Source: an uncultured Allorhizobium sp.
GTDB lineage: Bacteria > Pseudomonadota > Alphaproteobacteria > Rhizobiales > Rhizobiaceae
Assembly: GCA_958439205.1 (NCBI GenBank)
Contig: OY288189.1
Location: 4,293,001-4,357,000, forward strand
Reading direction: 5' to 3'
DNA length: 64,000 bases
Positions within the stretch are counted from its first letter, which is position 1; each line of letters starts with the position of its first letter. The notes under the pieces are model-generated. The model did no database searches. It saw nothing but the letters and a program-made list of their open reading frames with translations, and was not told the origin of the DNA. A program made the position numbers and the translations under genes. Of the stretch, positions 1 to 8,000 are shown one piece after another.

Positions 1-260
1 GAGACACACGATGGTCGGACTCGACTGCAGGTTCCTCGGCATATGCACCTGATCGCCGCTCGTCCATCCACTCGCCCTCCCGCTGATATCATCAGCGCAG
101 AAAACCACGCGGCATGCGGAAGGTTCCGAGATAGGTGTCGTGCCTGGAATACGTCGGTAGTCGGGTTGGCTCAGGAACAAAGCGTAGGTTCGGCGAATTG
201 GTCTTTACCGGACGGCCTCAACCGCATCCCGCGGAAAGGCGTCCCACAACGGAGATGACC

Positions 261-440
261 ATGCCCATCAACGATCCATCATTACCGTTTGGCGATCAGC
301 CGCCGATGCCGGCCCCCACCTGGGCACCGGAGGTCCCGGTCGAAGAGCCGGAGCCGGACCTGCTTCCCGGTGAATTGCCGAACCCCAATCCGGACGAGAC
401 ACGCGACCCGCCGGTGACAGAACCCGGCGTCGGAATCTGA
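261..440 (+). CDS. Small proline-rich acidic protein, unknown function
   Basis: I do not recognise a characterised family. The 59-residue product is rich in Pro, Glu and Asp, with runs such as PVEEPEPD and PNPNPDE, no hydrophobic segment, no Cys and no likely fold, so it is probably disordered. The start at 261 is preferred over the in-frame ATG at 255 because GGAG at 251-254 lies six bases before 261 but directly abuts 255. The gene converges on the GH25 lipoprotein gene with 18 bases between stops. Short proline-rich proteins of this style are common in rhizobial genomes as hypothetical proteins (recollection only). Whether it is translated is uncertain. Confidence 0.5.
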   Translation: MPINDPSLPFGDQPPMPAPTWAPEVPVEEPEPDLLPGELPNPNPDETRDPPVTEPGVGI

Positions 441-458
441 GCGTAGGCCGCGCGGGCC

Positions 459-1547
459 TCAGCGCAGGCCCGCGACCCTTTCCCAGCCCTTCTTGCCGGC
501 AACCCAATTCTGCCAATCGGATACCGAGCCGTAGAAGACGTTCAGGTCGATCTTGCCATTGACGCCCTGCGAGAGGCCCGAGCCGGAATACTGCCAGAAG
601 ACCCACTTGCGATCCGGATAGATCTTGGAGGGATGGGCGGCGACGGAGCGCAGCCAGAAGGGATAGTCAAGGAACTGACCACGCAGGTTGTCCTTGTAGA
701 AATCCGGGGCCGTGTAGATCACGGGACGCTTGCCGTAATGACGCTCGAGGCGGTCCATGAAGACCTGCATCTTTTCGCGGGCCTTTTCCGGAGACAGCCG
801 GAAGCGGCAGCTAGATTCACCATTGTATTCGACATCGATGACCGGCGGCAGCGCGTCGGGATCGCGCGGGACATTGCGGATGAACCAATCGGCCTGCTCA
901 GAGGCGACGCGGCACCAGTAGAAGAAGTGATAAGCGCCGCGCTTCACGCCGGCTTCCTTGGCCCGCTTCCAGTTAGTGTGGAACATGGGATCCAGATGAT
1001 CACCACCATCGGTCGCCTTGATATAGGCGAAGTTGGCGCCCTGGCTGCGCAGCGTTGCCCAGTCGATATTGCCCTGCCAGCGGGATACGTCCACGCCGTG
1101 AACGGCATGGTGCTTCGGCTTGACCTTGCCGAAGTTCATCGGCTTAACATCGCTGAAACGCTGGTTGTAGACCCGGTGGCGGCCTGCGGATCGCGCGGGA
1201 GACTGTTCCGGTGCGGCCAGCGGTGACACCGGCGGCGCAAGCATGGCGACCGGACGCTGATCTGGCACCGGCATTCCAGCCGTCATCGTCGCGGATTCGA
1301 AGTGGGCCTGGTTCGACGTGTCACCAGCCCAGGCGAGCGCTTGCGGTTGTCCGCCTGCAGGTGCTGCTGCGATCGACCCTGTCTGCTCGTTCACGGCGAC
1401 GGCCGGAGTGGGCGCGGCAGATGCGGCCTGGACCGGTTGTGCGGAACGGGATTGCAGCCCCAGAACTTCGATCGGATTGGTGCGCGCACTGCAGCCGGCG
1501 AGCACCATACAGCCGAGAAGGAGCGAGGAGAGGACCTTGGAACGCAT
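459..1547 (-). CDS. GH25 family lysozyme-like lipoprotein
   Basis: Predicted peptidoglycan-cleaving muramidase of glycoside hydrolase family 25. The 362-residue product opens with a lipoprotein signal (hydrophobic stretch ending LAGC, Cys19), followed by a low-complexity Ala/Pro/Gln linker of roughly 130 residues and then the GH25 barrel. GH25 hallmarks are visible: HGVDVSRWQGNIDW at the start of the domain, FAYIKATDG, RGAYHFF and the acidic PVIDVEYN strand that carries catalytic residues. The start was placed at 1547 because it gives a clean signal peptide; an upstream ATG at 1595 would add 16 Cys-rich residues. No strong ribosome binding site is seen. It is likely anchored in the outer membrane or periplasm and acts in wall remodelling. 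Family is confident; exact role is inference. Confidence 0.85.
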   Translation of the reverse strand: MRSKVLSSLLLGCMVLAGCSARTNPIEVLGLQSRSAQPVQAASAAPTPAVAVNEQTGSIAAAPAGGQPQALAWAGDTSNQAHFESATMTAGMPVPDQRPVAMLAPPVSPLAAPEQSPARSAGRHRVYNQRFSDVKPMNFGKVKPKHHAVHGVDVSRWQGNIDWATLRSQGANFAYIKATDGGDHLDPMFHTNWKRAKEAGVKRGAYHFFYWCRVASEQADWFIRNVPRDPDALPPVIDVEYNGESSCRFRLSPEKAREKMQVFMDRLERHYGKRPVIYTAPDFYKDNLRGQFLDYPFWLRSVAAHPSKIYPDRKWVFWQYSGSGLSQGVNGKIDLNVFYGSVSDWQNWVAGKKGWERVAGLR

Positions 1548-1781
1548 GGTACACGGACTCGAACACTTGGGCCGGGCGCATGCGAAGGCGGACACCCGGA
1601 GCTTCTGGGAATTGCTAACAAAGCTTTACCGGACAAAGGTGAATGCAATCTTTACGCGGTGTAGCCGGCCGAAGCAGGCGGCAGCCGTTCACGGATATGT
1701 GCGTTTAAGCTGCAATCCCGAGTGCGCGGCGTGGCGTAACGGTTGCAGTCATCCGATCCACTATCTTTGAAAGTCTTGCCC

Positions 1782-2351
1782 ATGCTGCACAGGCGATCCT
1801 TTCTTCTGACCTCACTCCTTGCGATCAGCGGCGGCACTCTCGTCGGCGCGGCCGAAGATCATTGGGAGGCCTTGAGGTCGGGCAACGCCTTCGTGCTCCT
1901 TCGCCACGCGATTGCACCGGGTACGGGCGATCCGCCGGGCATGCGGATCGGCGCGTGCGAGACACAGCGGAACCTGTCGGCTGAAGGGCGTGAGCAGGCT
2001 GGGCGGATTGGCGACCTCTTCCGGGACAATGGTATCCGCGAGGCATCCGTCCAATCCAGCCAGTGGTGCCGGTGTCTCGATACGGCAGACCTGCTCGGCC
2101 TTGGGTCCGTCACGCAGCAGCCGCTTCTCAATTCCTTCTTTGGCGAGCCGGAGAATGGCAGGGCGCAAACCGAAGCTCTGAAGACATGGCTGGCGTCCCG
2201 CCCGTCGGATCTTCCGCTGGTGCTCGTCACCCATCAGGTCAACATCACCGGCCTGACATCCACCGTTCCCCGCAGCGGGGAACTCGTCTTTGCCACGTTC
2301 GATGTGGGCGGTGCTGTGAGCGTTATCGGTCGGCAGTCCGCCGGGGCATGA
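1782..2351 (+). CDS. Exported histidine phosphatase family protein
   Basis: Histidine phosphatase (phosphoglycerate mutase-like) superfamily, 189 residues. The phosphate-accepting motif is LLRHA near residue 42, a substrate-binding Arg region follows (QSSQWCRCLDTA), and the second catalytic His is in LVTHQVN near the C-terminus. The N-terminus HRRSFLLTSLLA resembles a Tat or Sec signal followed by a small-residue stretch, so the enzyme probably acts in the periplasm. The start at 1782 is chosen for this signal; an in-frame ATG at 1743 would prepend 13 residues. It is divergent from the GH25 gene. The substrate cannot be told from sequence; SixA-like protein phosphatase or small phosphoester hydrolase are both possible. 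Confidence 0.8.
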   Translation: MLHRRSFLLTSLLAISGGTLVGAAEDHWEALRSGNAFVLLRHAIAPGTGDPPGMRIGACETQRNLSAEGREQAGRIGDLFRDNGIREASVQSSQWCRCLDTADLLGLGSVTQQPLLNSFFGEPENGRAQTEALKTWLASRPSDLPLVLVTHQVNITGLTSTVPRSGELVFATFDVGGAVSVIGRQSAGA

Positions 2352-2635
2352 CGGGGAAAAAGTCGCGGCGAAAATAAGAACCGCCCGTGATGAAAGGCAT
2401 TGCAACAAGCTTAGGTGCGGCGGCAATCCGAACGTGCCCCGGCGGACGCAGCCGGCAGGGTCCGGCGGATGCATCATTCTCCAAAACCAAATCGGCGAGG
2501 AGTCTAAAATCTGCATCCTTCGAGTGCAGACGCGTTGTTTTCGTTCCCATGGTGGATAGACGCGTTGTAATCGCCGTCACGGCGGAGCCACGTGCGGCAT
2601 GCTAGCTTCGCCCTGCAATTGGAGAGCGGTAGGGA

Positions 2636-3484
2636 ATGGATGTTTCGCGGGCGCGGCTGGACGATCAGGCTTATGAGGATGCCATCCGCTATTGCGCCAA
2701 CAGCATCCTTCCGATGCATTTCGGCGAAAAGCTGATCAACAAGATCTTCGGTCGCAATCTCCAGTCCCATGCCGCGGGCCTGCTCGCCGTGATGCATTGC
2801 GAGGCAGAGCTTGGCCTTGGCGAGCGACCGACACTGACCCGGATCCAGGCGGAGATGGGCCGCTCGCGCACCCTTTCCGGCTTTTTCGCGCTGCTGCGGT
2901 TTGCCCGCTTCATCGAGACGATCGACCATGCCGAAGATCGGCGCGCCAAGATGCTGATCGCTCGACCACCCCTGCTCGACGGGCTCAAGACCTGGCTTTC
3001 CCATCACATGACCTGCGCCGAGGTAGCGGGGCTCCTGCCGACGGGCAGCACCCACAGGCTCAAGTCGGACGAGGACTTTGCGCTGCGCTACATCGCCGCT
3101 GCGCGCTTGATGCTGGACAGGGTCAGGTCGCATATCGCGTCCCGCCGCGATGCCTGGTCCTGGTTCGACAGTTTTGATTGCGGCGACCGGATCGCGCTTG
3201 CCCTGTTGCGTGCCCATTACGAATACCCCGGCGAGCAGGAGACGCGCTGGTTTCTGCTCGAGACGCGGCAACTGGCCGAGAGGCTCGGCATCTCGCATTC
3301 TCATCTGCGCAATGTGCTGAACGGGGCAGAGGGATGCGGCTTCATCCTGCAAGATCGTCGGACCCACCAGATGGCACTCACACCACAGATGCTGGATGAT
3401 ATCCGCGAATTTCATCTCTCCTTCTGGAGCTGGGTCGCCGAGAGCGCCGATCAGGCAGAAAATCTCAAGCGATCCGCCGCCTGA
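2636..3484 (+). CDS. Unrecognised protein with a C-terminal helix-turn-helix
   Basis: No confident family. The 282-residue product is soluble, His- and Arg-rich, and has one stretch around residues 218-240 (QLAERLGISHSHLRNVLN) that reads like a winged helix-turn-helix recognition element, followed by a short wing-like GCGFILQDRR. The N-terminal 150 residues also contain possible HTH-like helices (TRIQAEMGRSRTLSGFFALLRF), which would suit a duplicated MarR-like architecture. A purine-rich GGAGAG lies upstream of the start. It stands alone between the phosphatase and the thioesterase genes. A transcription-regulator role is inference. A 303-codon reading frame on the opposite strand over the same bases is judged a shadow. 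Confidence 0.65.
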   Translation: MDVSRARLDDQAYEDAIRYCANSILPMHFGEKLINKIFGRNLQSHAAGLLAVMHCEAELGLGERPTLTRIQAEMGRSRTLSGFFALLRFARFIETIDHAEDRRAKMLIARPPLLDGLKTWLSHHMTCAEVAGLLPTGSTHRLKSDEDFALRYIAAARLMLDRVRSHIASRRDAWSWFDSFDCGDRIALALLRAHYEYPGEQETRWFLLETRQLAERLGISHSHLRNVLNGAEGCGFILQDRRTHQMALTPQMLDDIREFHLSFWSWVAESADQAENLKRSAA

Positions 3485-3575
3485 CAGTTTTCAACGACAG
3501 CCTCCGTCCGCAGACTTGCGGCCATGACGCGGCGCACAATAGGATAGCGAGAGCAACGAAAGCAGAGGGGATCAG

Positions 3576-4085
3576 ATGGACGAAGCGCATGACACCAGCC
3601 AGCTTGAAATGGTGGTCCTGATGACACCCGACATGGCAAACTTTTCCGGCAAGGTGCATGGCGGCGCCCTTCTCAATCTCCTCGACCGCGTCGCCTATTC
3701 CTGCGCCTCGCGCTATTCACAACAATATGCGGTGACATTGTCTGTCGACCAGGTTGTGTTCCGCCAGCCGATCCATGTCGGCGAACTCGTCACCTTCCGC
3801 GCCTCGATCAACCAGGCTGGGCGAACCTCGATGGAAATCGGCATTCGGGTCGAGGCCGAGAACATCCGGACCGGCGAGCGGCGTCACACCAATTCCTGCT
3901 ACTTCACGATGGTCGCTGTGGATGCCGAAGGTCGGCCGACGGCTGTTCCCCGTTATGTTCCGGAAAGCGAAGTCCGCAAGCGCCGGCAGCGGGCCGCTGA
4001 AACACGGCGTGCGCTGCGTCTGGAATTCGAAGCCCGCTTCAAGGAAGCGAGCGAAACTGCCGAGGAAGCGCATCGGATCGGCTGA
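3576..4085 (+). CDS. Acyl-CoA thioesterase, hotdog fold (YciA/BACH-like)
   Basis: Single hotdog-domain acyl-CoA hydrolase, 169 residues. Diagnostic segments are MTPDMANFSGKVHGGALLNLLDRVAYSCASRYS, where the early Asn and the HGG loop form the active site, then VTLSVDQVVFRQPIHVGELVTF and VEAENIRTGERRHTNSCYFTMVAVD. This is the pattern of cytosolic thioesterases that split acyl-CoA into free acid and CoA. The C-terminal 35 residues are a charged helix. GAGGGGA lies a few bases before the start at 3576. It is a single-gene unit; chain-length preference cannot be read from sequence. Confidence 0.9.
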   Translation: MDEAHDTSQLEMVVLMTPDMANFSGKVHGGALLNLLDRVAYSCASRYSQQYAVTLSVDQVVFRQPIHVGELVTFRASINQAGRTSMEIGIRVEAENIRTGERRHTNSCYFTMVAVDAEGRPTAVPRYVPESEVRKRRQRAAETRRALRLEFEARFKEASETAEEAHRIG

Positions 4086-4147
4086 GCGGAGCGGAGCGGC
4101 AGGATCACCGTGTCGCTGTAGGCGGCGCACGTGAGATCGGCGAAGGT

Positions 4148-4798
4148 CTAGATGCGTGAGAAGGCCGCCAGGACCGTACGCTCGGATTGCAGGAGATAGG
4201 CTTCGAGCGCGGCGGCAGCCGCCTTCGGGTCGCCCGCCTCCAGCTTTTCCAGAATGGCGGCGTTCATTTCCACATACGGCGCATGAAGGAGTTCGGGCTC
4301 CTTGAGGAGACCGAAGCTCAGGCGCAGTTCTGCTGCGATCTGGGCATAGAAACCGTTCAGCCGCTGGCTGTCGGCGAGGTCGACGATTGCGGCATGAAAC
4401 TTCATGTTCTCGCTGCCGACAGCCGTCCAGTCGTTTTGCCTGGTCGCGGCGCGGGCTGCATCGACAGCCGAGCGCATGCGGTGGACGGCTGGATGATTGG
4501 GGTAGGCATTGGCGAGCGCCTGGCCTTCGACCAAGCGGCGCACGCGGTAGATGTCGATGATCGAGGCCATGCTTGGCGTCGCGACGAAAACACCGCGGTT
4601 CGGCTCGTGCTGGAGCAGGCCTTCCTTGGTCAGCAGGCGAAATGCCTCGCGCAGCGAATTGCGGGACACCTCGAAGTCGGCACTGAGGGCGGCCTCCGAG
4701 AGACGTTGACCCGGCTTCAGTTCGCCGCGGATCAGTCTGTCGCGGATTGCTTCCGCCAGGCGTGGCGCCAAGGCTGCCGTCGTGTCCGTCTCTGCCAT
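4148..4798 (-). CDS. GntR family transcriptional regulator (FCD type)
   Basis: FadR-subfamily GntR regulator, 216 residues. The N-terminal winged HTH shows IRDRLIRGELKPGQRLSE, FEVSRNSLREAFRLLTKEGLL and the wing PNRGVFVATPS; the C-terminal two-thirds is an all-helical FCD ligand domain with conserved polar residues (KFHAAIVDLA) that normally bind a metal and an organic acid. GGGGA lies five bases before the start. The gene is divergent from the NRAMP/PxpA/KipIA operon across a 319-base region containing an inverted repeat. It most probably controls that operon and responds to a carboxylate such as 5-oxoproline or a relative; ligand identity is inference. Confidence 0.88.
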   Translation of the reverse strand: MAETDTTAALAPRLAEAIRDRLIRGELKPGQRLSEAALSADFEVSRNSLREAFRLLTKEGLLQHEPNRGVFVATPSMASIIDIYRVRRLVEGQALANAYPNHPAVHRMRSAVDAARAATRQNDWTAVGSENMKFHAAIVDLADSQRLNGFYAQIAAELRLSFGLLKEPELLHAPYVEMNAAILEKLEAGDPKAAAAALEAYLLQSERTVLAAFSRI

Positions 4799-5117
4799 CA
4801 GTTTCCCCAGTGACCGGATCGCCCGGCATATTTGCGACCGATCACCGACACTTTGATCGGCTCACAGCTCCGCTGCCTTATCCTCCAGTTGCGAAATCGC
4901 AGCAAGACGAGAGCCAAACACGGCCAAAGATTGTCCCCCATTGTCTGAAAACTGCTGATCGGAGCATCAATCTGCTCAACATTGCGGCAACAAAGTAGAA
5001 CGATCAAATAAAATCGTTGAACAATATTGACAGAATTGTGAAACCGGGAGACGCTACTCTCGCAGGTGAACAAAAAGCCCCGCGCAAAGCCGGGGCCAGG
5101 TCAACCGAGAGGGAACC
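4799..5117. promoter_or_regulatory. Divergent control region with inverted repeat
   Basis: Intergenic stretch between the GntR gene and the transporter operon; no gene seen. It contains an inverted repeat AACGAT-8 bases-ATCGTT at 4999-5018, close to a TTGACA hexamer at 5027-5032 that could be the -35 box of the plus-strand operon, although no good -10 box follows at 17 bases. The inverted repeat is the best candidate operator for the adjacent GntR protein. Operator assignment is inference. Confidence 0.4.
5072..5096 (-). terminator. GC hairpin with T-tract on the minus strand, in the operon leader
   Basis: GCCCCG (5077-5082) and CGGGGC (5091-5096) form a hairpin, and reading on the minus strand it is followed by TTTTTG, the form of an intrinsic terminator. 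It sits in the 5' leader of the plus-strand operon, 22 bases before the transporter start, so it may block antisense transcription, or act as a leader structure on the plus strand. Confidence 0.4.
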
Positions 5118-6377
5118 ATGAAACAGACAACCACTACGGGCGATCAGGCCCCAACAGGCGGCATGTCCGCCAAGACGCGTCGCGGCGCTTTGATCGCCGC
5201 AATCTTCCTCATGGCGACCTCCGCCATCGGACCTGGCTTTATAACCCAGACCGCGACCTTCACGACGAAGCTGGGTTCTGCATTTGCTTTCGCGATCCTC
5301 GCGTCCATCCTGATCGACTTCGTCGTGCAGCTGAATATCTGGCGCATCGTGACGCTGACCAAGATGCGCGCCTCCGACATCGCGAACGCGGCCATTCCCG
5401 GCACCGGCTATGTGCTGGCCATCCTGGTCATCGTTGGCGGCCTGTTCTTCAACATCGGCAATATCGGCGGCGCTGGTCTCGGCCTCAATGCGCTTCTCGG
5501 CCTCGACGCCAAGCTGGGCGGCTCGATCAGTGCGCTGATCGCGATCGGCATCTTCCTGTCACACCGCGCGGGTGTCGCGATCGATCGGCTGATCGTGGTT
5601 GCCGGCATCGCGATGATCATCCTGACGGTCTATGTCGCCTTCGTCTCGCAGCCACCTGTCGGTGATGCGCTCTACCAGACCTTCCTGCCGTCCACGATCG
5701 ACTTTGCCACGATCACCACGATCGTCGGCGGTACGGTCGGCGGCTATATCACCTATTCGGGTGCGCATCGTCTGCTCGACAAGGGCACTGTCGGCATCGA
5801 GAACCTCGGCGCCGTCAACCGCGCGGCTCTCTCCGGCATCGCCGTCACCGGCGTCATGCGCTACGTGCTGTTCCTCGCGATCCTCGGCGTTGTTGCAAGC
5901 GGTGTTGTGATCGACGTCTCCGGCAAGGGTGCAAACCCGGCGGCACAGGCCTTCCAGGCTGCGGCTGGCGATATGGGTCTCCGCATCTTCGGCGCCGTGC
6001 TCTGGTTTGCCGCGATCACCTCGGTCATCGGTGCGGCCTATACCTCCGTGTCGTTCATCACCGTCTTCAAGCCTGACATCACCGATCGTGGCCGCAACAT
6101 CGCAACGGTCATCTTCATCGCCGTCTCGCTGTTCTTCTACGTGATCATCACGACGCCGCCGGCACAGATGCTGGTCTTCGTCGGTGGTCTGAACGGTCTC
6201 ATCCTGCCGATCGGCCTGTCGATCTTCATCTATGCCGCCTGGGCTCGATCCGACCTGATGGGTGGCTATCGCTATCCGCGCTGGTTGCTGATCCTCGGCG
6301 CTCTGACTTGCGCGCTCACCTGGTACATGGGCTACAAGTCGATCGGGCCGATCTTCGCGCTGCTGACCGCGGCCTGA
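5118..6377 (+). CDS. NRAMP-family (YcsG-like) membrane transporter
   Basis: Integral membrane protein of 419 residues with about eleven hydrophobic segments, beginning after a polar 20-residue N-terminus. The first membrane helix carries MATSAIGPGFITQTATFTTKLGS, the NRAMP-like opening that replaces the metal-binding DPGN of true manganese/iron transporters. This matches the YcsG branch, whose gene in Bacillus lies in the same operon as ycsF and kipI. By context it probably imports the operon substrate (5-oxoproline or a related lactam or amino acid) rather than metal. GAGAGGGA precedes the start. It is first in an operon, 22 bases before pxpA. Substrate is inference. Confidence 0.8.
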   Translation: MKQTTTTGDQAPTGGMSAKTRRGALIAAIFLMATSAIGPGFITQTATFTTKLGSAFAFAILASILIDFVVQLNIWRIVTLTKMRASDIANAAIPGTGYVLAILVIVGGLFFNIGNIGGAGLGLNALLGLDAKLGGSISALIAIGIFLSHRAGVAIDRLIVVAGIAMIILTVYVAFVSQPPVGDALYQTFLPSTIDFATITTIVGGTVGGYITYSGAHRLLDKGTVGIENLGAVNRAALSGIAVTGVMRYVLFLAILGVVASGVVIDVSGKGANPAAQAFQAAAGDMGLRIFGAVLWFAAITSVIGAAYTSVSFITVFKPDITDRGRNIATVIFIAVSLFFYVIITTPPAQMLVFVGGLNGLILPIGLSIFIYAAWARSDLMGGYRYPRWLLILGALTCALTWYMGYKSIGPIFALLTAA

Positions 6378-6399
6378 GAACGAGAACAGGGAGGACGAC

Positions 6400-7164
6400 A
6401 TGACTGCAATCGATCTGAACAGTGATCTCGGCGAAAGCTATGGCGCCTGGGCCATGGGCGACGACGAGGCCATGCTTTCCATCGTCTCCAGCGCCAATGT
6501 CGCCTGCGGCTTCCATGCCGGCGACCCCCTCGGCATCCTGAAGACCGTCAAGGCCGCCGCCGAGCGCGGTGTTTCGATCGGAGCGCATGTCTCCTACCCG
6601 GATCGCGTCGGCTTCGGCCGGCGCGACATGGATGTCACTTCGGCGGAACTGACCGCCGACGTGATCTACCAGATCGGTGCCATCAAAGGCGTCGCGGCGG
6701 CAGCGGACGTCACCGTTGGATATGTGAAGCCGCATGGGGCGCTCTACAACCGTATCGCCCATGACGCCAAACAGGGTCAGGCCGTTATCGACGGCATCAA
6801 GGCGATCGATGCTGATCTTGTGATGATGGGGCTTGCAGGCTCACCGATCCTCGAGCTTGCCCGCGCCTCCGGTCTCAGGGTGGTTGCCGAAGCATTCGCC
6901 GACCGGGCCTACACGCCTTCCGGCGCGCTCGTCTCGCGGCGCGAACCCGGCGCCGTGCTGCATGATGCAGGCCTCATCGCCAGGCGCATGCTGCAGCTCG
7001 CGCATGACGGCACGATCGAGGCGATCGATGGCTCGACCATCAAGATCGATGCGCAGTCGATCTGCGTGCATGGCGACAGCCCCGGCGCTGTCGCGATCGC
7101 ACAGGAAATCCGACACGCCTTCGAAAAGGACGGCATCGCGGTGCGCTCCTTCCTCGATCGCTGA
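6400..7164 (+). CDS. pxpA: 5-oxoprolinase subunit PxpA (LamB/YcsF family)
   Basis: LamB/YcsF family protein, 254 residues, normal family length. Clear motifs are DLNSDLGESYG at the N-terminus, SANVACGFHAGDP, SIGAHVSYPDRVGFGRR and YVKPHGALYN. In bacteria PxpA works with PxpB and PxpC to hydrolyse 5-oxoproline to glutamate using ATP. AGGGAGGACGAC before the ATG gives a strong ribosome binding site. Its neighbours are a transporter upstream and YcsI, fused PxpBC and a biotin carboxylase downstream with short gaps, so this is one operon. The presence of the biotin module means the true substrate may be another cyclic amide. Family assignment is firm, substrate less so. Confidence 0.9.
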   Translation: MTAIDLNSDLGESYGAWAMGDDEAMLSIVSSANVACGFHAGDPLGILKTVKAAAERGVSIGAHVSYPDRVGFGRRDMDVTSAELTADVIYQIGAIKGVAAAADVTVGYVKPHGALYNRIAHDAKQGQAVIDGIKAIDADLVMMGLAGSPILELARASGLRVVAEAFADRAYTPSGALVSRREPGAVLHDAGLIARRMLQLAHDGTIEAIDGSTIKIDAQSICVHGDSPGAVAIAQEIRHAFEKDGIAVRSFLDR

Positions 7165-7185
7165 CATCCGCAACGAGAGACTTCG

Positions 7186-7992
7186 ATGATCGATCTTGAG
7201 ACCTTGCGTCATGTCGATACGACCGCTGCACGGGCAGCCCGCGAACTCTATCGTGCGGGTGCCGTGGAGCCGACGTCCGGCGTCGCTCCGGGCTTCACGC
7301 AGGCAAACATGATCGTCTTGCCGCGCGACTGGGCTTTCGACTTCCTGCTTTATGCGCAGCGCAATCCAAAGGCCTGCCCGGTGCTCGACGTGTCCGATCC
7401 GGGCTCGCATGCGACCGTGCTTGCTAAGGGTGCGGACCTGCGTCGCGATGTGCCGCTCTACCGGATCTGGCGGGATGGCAAGCTCGCAGAGGAAGTAACC
7501 GATGCGACTGCAGCTTGGGCCGAACATCCTGACCTCGTCAGCTTCCTGATCGGCTGCAGCTTCACCTTCGAGACGCCGATGATGGAGGCGGGCATCGACA
7601 TTCGCCATATCACCGACAAGTCGAATGTGCCGATGTACCTCACCAATCGGGCCTGCCGCCCGGCGGGCCGGCTGCATGGCAATCTCGTGGTTTCGATGCG
7701 CCCAATCCAAGCATCTCGCGTGGCGGATGCGGCCACCATTTCGGGCCGCTTCCCCGCGGTTCACGGCGCTCCTGTTCATGTCGGCGCACCGGAAGAGCTT
7801 GGGATTGCAGATCTAGGCAAACCCGAATTCGGCGATGCCGTGCGGATCGAACCTGGCGAAGTGCCTATCTTCTGGGCCTGCGGGGTGACGCCCCAGGCTG
7901 CCGTGATGGCGTCTAAAGTCCCATTTGCCATCACCCATGCGCCCGGGCACATGTTCATCACCGACATTCCCGATTCCGCCTATCACGCCTGA
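7186..7992 (+). CDS. YcsI/DUF1445 family putative hydro-lyase
   Basis: DUF1445 family protein, 268 residues. Visible family features include PTSGVAPGFTQANMIVLPRDWAFDFLLYAQRN, CPVLDVSDPG and the C-terminal CGVTPQAAVMASK with ITHAPGHMFITD. Members are annotated as putative hydro-lyases; the related domain in the eukaryotic D-glutamate cyclase converts D-glutamate to 5-oxo-D-proline, which fits a 5-oxoproline operon. GAGAGAC precedes the start and the gap to pxpA is 21 bases. The enzyme is probably cytosolic. The exact reaction here is not known; a lactam-handling or epimer-handling step is an inference from context. Confidence 0.85.
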   Translation: MIDLETLRHVDTTAARAARELYRAGAVEPTSGVAPGFTQANMIVLPRDWAFDFLLYAQRNPKACPVLDVSDPGSHATVLAKGADLRRDVPLYRIWRDGKLAEEVTDATAAWAEHPDLVSFLIGCSFTFETPMMEAGIDIRHITDKSNVPMYLTNRACRPAGRLHGNLVVSMRPIQASRVADAATISGRFPAVHGAPVHVGAPEELGIADLGKPEFGDAVRIEPGEVPIFWACGVTPQAAVMASKVPFAITHAPGHMFITDIPDSAYHA

Positions 7993-8000
7993 GGCTCCGA

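Noticed and set aside
1..260. Frame at 43-258 as a gene
   Set aside because: No ribosome binding site, no recognisable motif, and it runs into the start of the better-supported small proline-rich gene; nothing else is seen in the first 260 bases.
2504..3415. 303-codon frame on the minus strand opposite the orphan HTH-like gene
   Set aside because: Its translation is low in hydrophobic core patterns and matches no family, while the plus-strand gene has a ribosome binding site and plausible HTH segments.
5066..5665. 199-codon plus-strand frame overlapping the transporter gene start
   Set aside because: It is out of frame with the NRAMP-like gene, is Arg-rich without family motifs, and the transporter frame has membrane helices and a good ribosome binding site.
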